A stretch of 9,071 nucleotides of DNA from Methanosalsum sp. (lineage in GTDB: Archaea; Halobacteriota; Methanosarcinia; Methanosarcinales; Methanosarcinaceae). Every line of letters starts with the position of its first letter. Position 1 is the first letter of the stretch. The stretch covers positions 1 through 9,071 of the forward strand of contig SKZM01000061.1 in NCBI GenBank assembly GCA_007127385.1, written 5' to 3'. Under the pieces are notes generated by a model. The model saw nothing but the letters and a program-made list of their open reading frames with translations. It was not told where the DNA came from and did no database searches. Shown one piece after another: positions 5,084-9,071 of this stretch. The translations under genes were made by a program, and so were the position numbers.

Positions 5084-7585
5084 TTAAAAAGAAACAGTAA
5101 AACTCGTTCCATTGCTGGTGTCAACCTCAACTGTGGCATTTAGCTGATCTGCCAGCATATATACGATTTTCAGTCCAAGGGAAGGAGAGGATTCATATTC
5201 AGAGATATCAGCAATCCCTATTCCATCATCTGCTACCTCCAGTGTGTAACCATCTTCACAGGTAAATCTTATGGTGACAGAGCCTTCCTTTTCTTCAGGG
5301 AATGCGTGTTTGAGTGAATTTGTAACCAGTTCATTTAACATAAGGCCAAGGGGAACTGCAGTATCCACACTAAAATATGCTGTATCGGTTTCAATTATCA
5401 TCTCTGTATGTTCGTCCATATTGTATATCTGATACAGATATCCTGCAATGCTTTTGATATAATCAGACATCTCGATTGTTGACATATCCGGGGACTGGTA
5501 CAATTTTTCATGTGCAAGTGACATTGACCTTACCCTGTTCTGACTGTCTATAAATGCATTTTTTACGGCATGTGAATCAAAGTTCCTGGACTGGAGATTG
5601 AGAAGGCTGGAAATGATCTGAAGATTGTTCTTTACCCTGTGATGCACCTCTTTTAGAAGAATTTCCTTATTCTTCATTTCATCCAGGTGTTTTCTTTCCG
5701 TTATATCCAGAACAAGTGCAATAACCTCGGTTTCATTTAGTGGAGCTATTCTGGCCTCGAACCAGAATTTCCCATCCGGAAGCTGCAATGGATACTCAAT
5801 CACCTGAAGAGACATGGTTGCAAGTGCCATTTTTATGTGCACAAGTATGCGCTGGCCTTCATCCTGCGGGAAAACATCAGTTACCTTCTTACCCAGAATC
5901 TCCTCTACTTTAAAGGGGAGTTTCAATTCAGAAGATTTGAGGATATCAAGATATTCACCCTCACTGTTGGACCTCATGATCATTCCGGGGATCGCACCCA
6001 CAACTGACCGGTTATACTCCTCCTTCTCTCTCAGTTTCTTTTCAGTCGTTTTGCGTTCAGTGATATCACGAAGTATAGATAGATGAAGTCCTGGAACAAT
6101 ATTTGCAGCCGCAAAGAATTCAACCTCTATAAGCTGTCTGTCCTTTCTCTCTATCGTATATTCACCGGACATTTTTCCATCTTCAATGAACATTTTCCAC
6201 ATTCTTTTCGCAACATCGTGCTTTTTAGGATGCGATATATCAGAGATGAACATCTTTAGAAGTTCTTCTTTACTATAACCGGTCAGTTCACAGGCTGCAG
6301 GATTGGCATCAACGTACTTCATACTATCATTTACAAGAAATATGGAGTCCATAGCATTTTCAAAAAGGGCACTCAATCGCTGCTGACTTTCTCTGAGAAC
6401 TTGCTGGGACTTCATCTTGTCAGTAACATCATTGTAGATAGCCACGATTTCTCCTGTCGGAACTTTGAATATATAGTTCTCATACCAGTTCTCAAATCGT
6501 TCATCCGAATAGACCCTGGCAGGATAATAGGCAGATTCACCGGTTATCCATACTCTCTGAAACACATCAATCAGGCCATATTGGTCAATATTTGGCCTGA
6601 GATCGTACAGTGATCTGCCAACAACCTCTTCTTTGCCCTTGCCCTCAAGCCTCAGGGCGGTCTGGTTAAAATCGGTGATAATATAGTCACTTCCCCTTGA
6701 CCCATCATTGATCACCCTATATATTGCACAGCCACTGGGTATTGTATCAAAGAGACCCCTGAATAATTCCTCACTTTTTGAAAGTCGTTCCCGTTTCATT
6801 CTGTAATCTGTAATATCACTGATAAAGCCTTCAATCCCAATGACCTCACCATCGGATGAAAAAACAGTCCTGCCCTGCTCCCATACCCATTTTTCATTTC
6901 CATCTACAGTGATTATCGGATATTCAAAATGGAATACACTCTGCTCAGAGATCCTTTTTTGCCATTCATCCATCAGGATCTTTCGGTAATCCGGATGTAT
7001 GATATGATCGAAAAATAAATTCTGGTTTTCTATCAGTTCCTCTGGCCGGTATCCTGTAAGTTCAAAACATCCATCACTTACAAATCTCATTGTCCGGTTA
7101 TCGTCGTTCAAGCACATATATGCCATTCCCGGCAATTTTGAAAGAAGAGAAGAATAATGCATATCCCCGCTTTCATTGAAATCAAAAGAATGTGTATTCT
7201 CTGCCTTATCCTGGATATCAGGCAGGATAATCCCTTCAATATAACAATCCGATCCGCAAAATACGACCTTACCCTTTTCCTGAACTGAAACGACATCATC
7301 CCCAGAATTCAATATCCTGTAGTTCAGTTCGTATTCATCTTCCAAACCGTCAGCTATATCATTGACCAGAGATTCGAAACGATCCAGATCACTGCTAAAT
7401 ATAATATCTTTCCAGCTGAGTTTACTTTGAAGAAAGTCCTGCTGGGAATAACCTGTTAATGTAACAATATTTGAGCTGATAAAAGATAATCTCCAGGGAT
7501 CCTGGAGCTGTCTTCTGAAAACAACTGCATGGATATGTCTTCTCAGGATTTCAAGTTCCATACCGTTACCAGTATTTTTCTGCAT
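5084..7585 (-). CDS. Cytosolic five-PAS sensor histidine kinase (HisKA_2 type)
   Basis: Predicted 833-residue signalling kinase with no membrane helix or signal peptide, so it should sense intracellular cues. Five PAS/PAC units follow one another at about 12-123, 144-260, 272-388, 402-512 and 523-632; several end in the D-I/V-T-E/D-R/K linker (SDITDYR, NDVTDK, RDITERK, LDITERK). The transmitter is of the HisKA_2 class: EVHHRVKNNLQ at 646-656, with H649 the likely phosphorylated residue. It is followed by an ATPase domain with N box NELVTNSLKHAF (751-762), G1 box DDGIGI (786-791) and the Gly-rich SLGL (802-805). There is no receiver domain and no response regulator in the window, so its partner must be encoded elsewhere. 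Ligands are unknown; PAS units can bind heme, flavin or small molecules, but nothing here identifies one. Start ATG 7585 lies about 27 bases below a predicted transcription start; ATG 7561 is an alternative eight residues shorter. Confidence 0.93.
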   Translation of the reverse strand: MQKNTGNGMELEILRRHIHAVVFRRQLQDPWRLSFISSNIVTLTGYSQQDFLQSKLSWKDIIFSSDLDRFESLVNDIADGLEDEYELNYRILNSGDDVVSVQEKGKVVFCGSDCYIEGIILPDIQDKAENTHSFDFNESGDMHYSSLLSKLPGMAYMCLNDDNRTMRFVSDGCFELTGYRPEELIENQNLFFDHIIHPDYRKILMDEWQKRISEQSVFHFEYPIITVDGNEKWVWEQGRTVFSSDGEVIGIEGFISDITDYRMKRERLSKSEELFRGLFDTIPSGCAIYRVINDGSRGSDYIITDFNQTALRLEGKGKEEVVGRSLYDLRPNIDQYGLIDVFQRVWITGESAYYPARVYSDERFENWYENYIFKVPTGEIVAIYNDVTDKMKSQQVLRESQQRLSALFENAMDSIFLVNDSMKYVDANPAACELTGYSKEELLKMFISDISHPKKHDVAKRMWKMFIEDGKMSGEYTIERKDRQLIEVEFFAAANIVPGLHLSILRDITERKTTEKKLREKEEYNRSVVGAIPGMIMRSNSEGEYLDILKSSELKLPFKVEEILGKKVTDVFPQDEGQRILVHIKMALATMSLQVIEYPLQLPDGKFWFEARIAPLNETEVIALVLDITERKHLDEMKNKEILLKEVHHRVKNNLQIISSLLNLQSRNFDSHAVKNAFIDSQNRVRSMSLAHEKLYQSPDMSTIEMSDYIKSIAGYLYQIYNMDEHTEMIIETDTAYFSVDTAVPLGLMLNELVTNSLKHAFPEEKEGSVTIRFTCEDGYTLEVADDGIGIADISEYESSPSLGLKIVYMLADQLNATVEVDTSNGTSFTVSF

Positions 7586-7633
7586 ACTACCCGTTTTACC
7601 TTGATGCTAACTAATAAAAATAATACCTGATAC

Positions 7634-7646
7634 TTTATAATATATT
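7634..7646 (-). promoter_or_regulatory. TATA-box candidate for the PAS kinase gene
   Basis: The minus strand reads AATATATTATAAA, a good archaeal TATA-like match. Transcription would start near 7612, leaving a short leader before the ATG at 7585. Confidence 0.5.
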
Positions 7647-7680
7647 CTGATTTTAAGGATGTAAACTGAAGAATATCTTT

Positions 7681-7703
7681 AATGATTTATTCAAAATGAT
7701 TTA
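7681..7703. repeat. Direct repeat AATGATTTA in the kinase-cysS divergent region
   Basis: AATGATTTA occurs at 7681-7689 and again at 7695-7703, 14 bp apart start to start, just upstream of the kinase TATA box. A related pair, AAAATGCC and AAAATTGCC, follows at 7723-7740. These could be regulator sites in the 264-bp divergent region, but the DNA is very AT-rich and short repeats are expected there. Confidence 0.25.
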
Positions 7704-7775
7704 CAATTATCACTGATATCTTAAAATGCCTAAAATTGCCTTATCAGAAAATAATAATTCATAGCAGATCAGCTT

Positions 7776-7786
7776 AGAATATAAAG
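7776..7786 (+). promoter_or_regulatory. TATA-box candidate for cysS
   Basis: AGAATATAAAG resembles an archaeal TATA box; transcription would start near 7808. A weaker alternative is CATTATAGAG at 7811-7820. Either lies in the AT-rich divergent region shared with the kinase gene. Confidence 0.4.
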
Positions 7787-7849
7787 CAAAATAACAATAT
7801 AGACTAAAAACATTATAGAGTAACAAATTAAAAAGATGTGAATTTGATC

Positions 7850-9071
7850 TTGAAAATCTACAATACCCTTACAGGAAAAAAAGAATTATTCGTACCGCTT
7901 GAGGACAAAAAAGTTTCCATCTACGCCTGTGGTCCTACCGTATACAGTACACCACATATAGGAAACTACAGGACATTCCTGATGACCGATACAATTGTCA
8001 GGACACTGGAATATCTGGGATTTGACGTCAAGCTTGTCATGAACATCACAGATATCGATGACAAGACCATTGAAGGAGCAAAGAAGACCGGAATGAGCCT
8101 GAAAGAATTCACTAAGATATATACAGAAGAGTTCTTCAGAGGATTGGACCAGCTGAACATAAAGCGTGCATCTGCATATCCCAGAGCTACAGAGAATATT
8201 GAGGGTATGATAGATCTTGCTGTAAAGCTGATTGAAAAGGGTGCTGCCTATGAAAAGAACGGATCGGTATACTTTAAGATATCATCATTTGAGGAATATG
8301 GAAAACTGTCAAAGATCGATCTGGACAGGATCAGGATCGGAGCTTCGGTTGATGTCGATGAGTATGATAAGGACAATCCCAGAGACTTTGCACTGCTAAA
8401 GGCTTCTACCCAGGAAGAGATCGAGCATGGGATCTATTATGAAAGTCCCTTTGGAAAGGTCAGACCTGGCTGGCATACTGAATGTGTTGTAATGGCAATG
8501 AAGGAATTTGGTCCCACAGTCGATATACATTCCGGTGGTGAGGATCTGAAATTTCCACATCATGAAAATGAAATTGCTCAGGCTGAGATCCTGACAGGAA
8601 AAGCCTTTGTACGCTACTGGATCCACGGCAAGCACCTCCTGGTTGATGGGGAGAAGATGAGCAAATCAAAGGGCAATGTTCTCTCACTTTCAGACCTTGT
8701 TGAGACCTATGGCGGGGAGGTTGTCAGATACATGTTCCTCTCGGTACATCATAAGAAATTACTGAATTATACACACAGCTTTGCAGACAATGCAAGAAAC
8801 AATTACCAGAAGCTGAAAGAGACCCATGATAAGCTGCAGTTTATTCTGCAAAACAAAGACGGAGGAAAAGGTACTCCGGATCCTGAAATAATCAGGGAAA
8901 TGGAAAAGCTTGACATGGAGTTTAGAGATGCCCTTGATGATGATTTCAATGCCCAGCTTGCCCTCAGGTCCTTCCATGAACTCTCCCGCATAGCCAATAT
9001 ATACATGGAAACTGAGGAGGATGTACCTACACTGGAAGCCATATATTCACAATATACCAACTTTGCCGGTG
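7850..9071 (+). CDS. cysS: Cysteinyl-tRNA synthetase (3' end outside the window)
   Basis: Class I aminoacyl-tRNA synthetase that charges tRNA-Cys with cysteine in the cytosol; 407 codons are visible and roughly 60 more would complete a typical protein. Counting from TTG 7850, the HIGH signature is HIGN at 36-39, and KMSKS is intact at 269-273 ([10 protein letters not shown]). The zinc ligands of the family are all seen: C27 (YACGPTVY), C212 (WHTEC), H237 and E241 ([12 protein letters not shown]). The motif [10 protein letters not shown] at about 65-74 is also typical. There is no ATG at the start. TTG 7850 is preferred because GATGTGA at 7835-7841 makes a Shine-Dalgarno-like sequence eight bases before it, and because it places the first Cys at 27, beside C28 of E. 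coli CysRS. GTG 7838 would add four residues. The residue pair before the HIGN motif is Ser-Thr where many relatives have Asp. The gene is divergent from the PAS kinase and not in an operon with it. Confidence 0.96.
   Translation, partial: MKIYNTLTGKKELFVPLEDKKVSIYACGPTVYSTPHIGNYRTFLMTDTIVRTLEYLGFDVKLVMNITDIDDKTIEGAKKTGMSLKEFTKIYTEEFFRGLDQLNIKRASAYPRATENIEGMIDLAVKLIEKGAAYEKNGSVYFKISSFEEYGKLSKIDLDRIRIGASVDVDEYDKDNPRDFALLKASTQEEIEHGIYYESPFGKVRPGWHTECVVMAMKEFGPTVDIHSGGEDLKFPHHENEIAQAEILTGKAFVRYWIHGKHLLVDGEKMSKSKGNVLSLSDLVETYGGEVVRYMFLSVHHKKLLNYTHSFADNARNNYQKLKETHDKLQFILQNKDGGKGTPDPEIIREMEKLDMEFRDALDDDFNAQLALRSFHELSRIANIYMETEEDVPTLEAIYSQYTNFAG

Noticed and set aside
5065..5085. Inverted repeat AATGG/CCATT in the 18-bp gap between cdc48 and the kinase gene, as a two-way terminator
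   Set aside because: The arms are only five AT-rich base pairs with an 11-base loop, overlap both stop codons and lack a T tract on the plus strand.
1..9071. CRISPR array, insertion sequence, tRNA or prophage island
   Set aside because: No spaced long direct repeats, transposase or integrase frames, terminal inverted repeats or cloverleaf-like segments were seen on either strand.

Overview
The window looks like a chromosomal segment of a methanogenic archaeon of the Methanosarcinales, probably family Methanosarcinaceae. The evidence is an archaeal two-ring Cdc48/VAT ATPase, a cytosolic multi-PAS histidine kinase with a HisKA_2-type core, an archaeal GerW/DUF2953 pair, TATA-box-like promoters with short leaders, and moderate-to-low G+C with frequent ATA and AGA/AGG codons. 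Genus cannot be fixed from this sequence. I see no mobile element, CRISPR array, tRNA or rRNA.

Layout. Bases 1-105 hold the 3' end of an unrecognised plus-strand gene that overlaps, tail to tail, the end of a minus-strand gene set. That set reads 1509 to 102: a 54-residue charge-segregated small protein, a GerW/YtfJ-family protein and a DUF2953 membrane protein. From 1578 the plus strand carries a possible 15-codon leader ORF whose stop overlaps the start of an MscS-family channel (1622-2527). A 255-bp AT-rich spacer with a repeated ATTTACA word follows. Then comes cdc48 (2783-5065), which converges with only 18 bp of separation on a large five-PAS histidine kinase (7585-5084, minus). A divergent 264-bp promoter region separates the kinase from cysS, the cysteinyl-tRNA synthetase gene, which runs off the right edge.

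How the genes work together. Most are independent housekeeping or signalling units: protein unfolding and quality control (Cdc48, whose last three residues fit the proteasome-docking HbYX motif), osmotic safety (MscS), sensing (PAS kinase without an adjacent response regulator) and translation (CysRS). The least understood part is the left-hand minus-strand cluster. GerW and DUF2953 are known as neighbours in spore-forming Firmicutes, yet here they sit in a methanogen that makes no spores, preceded by a small bipolar protein I do not recognise. That cluster is the best candidate for undescribed biology, but I find no proof of a new system.
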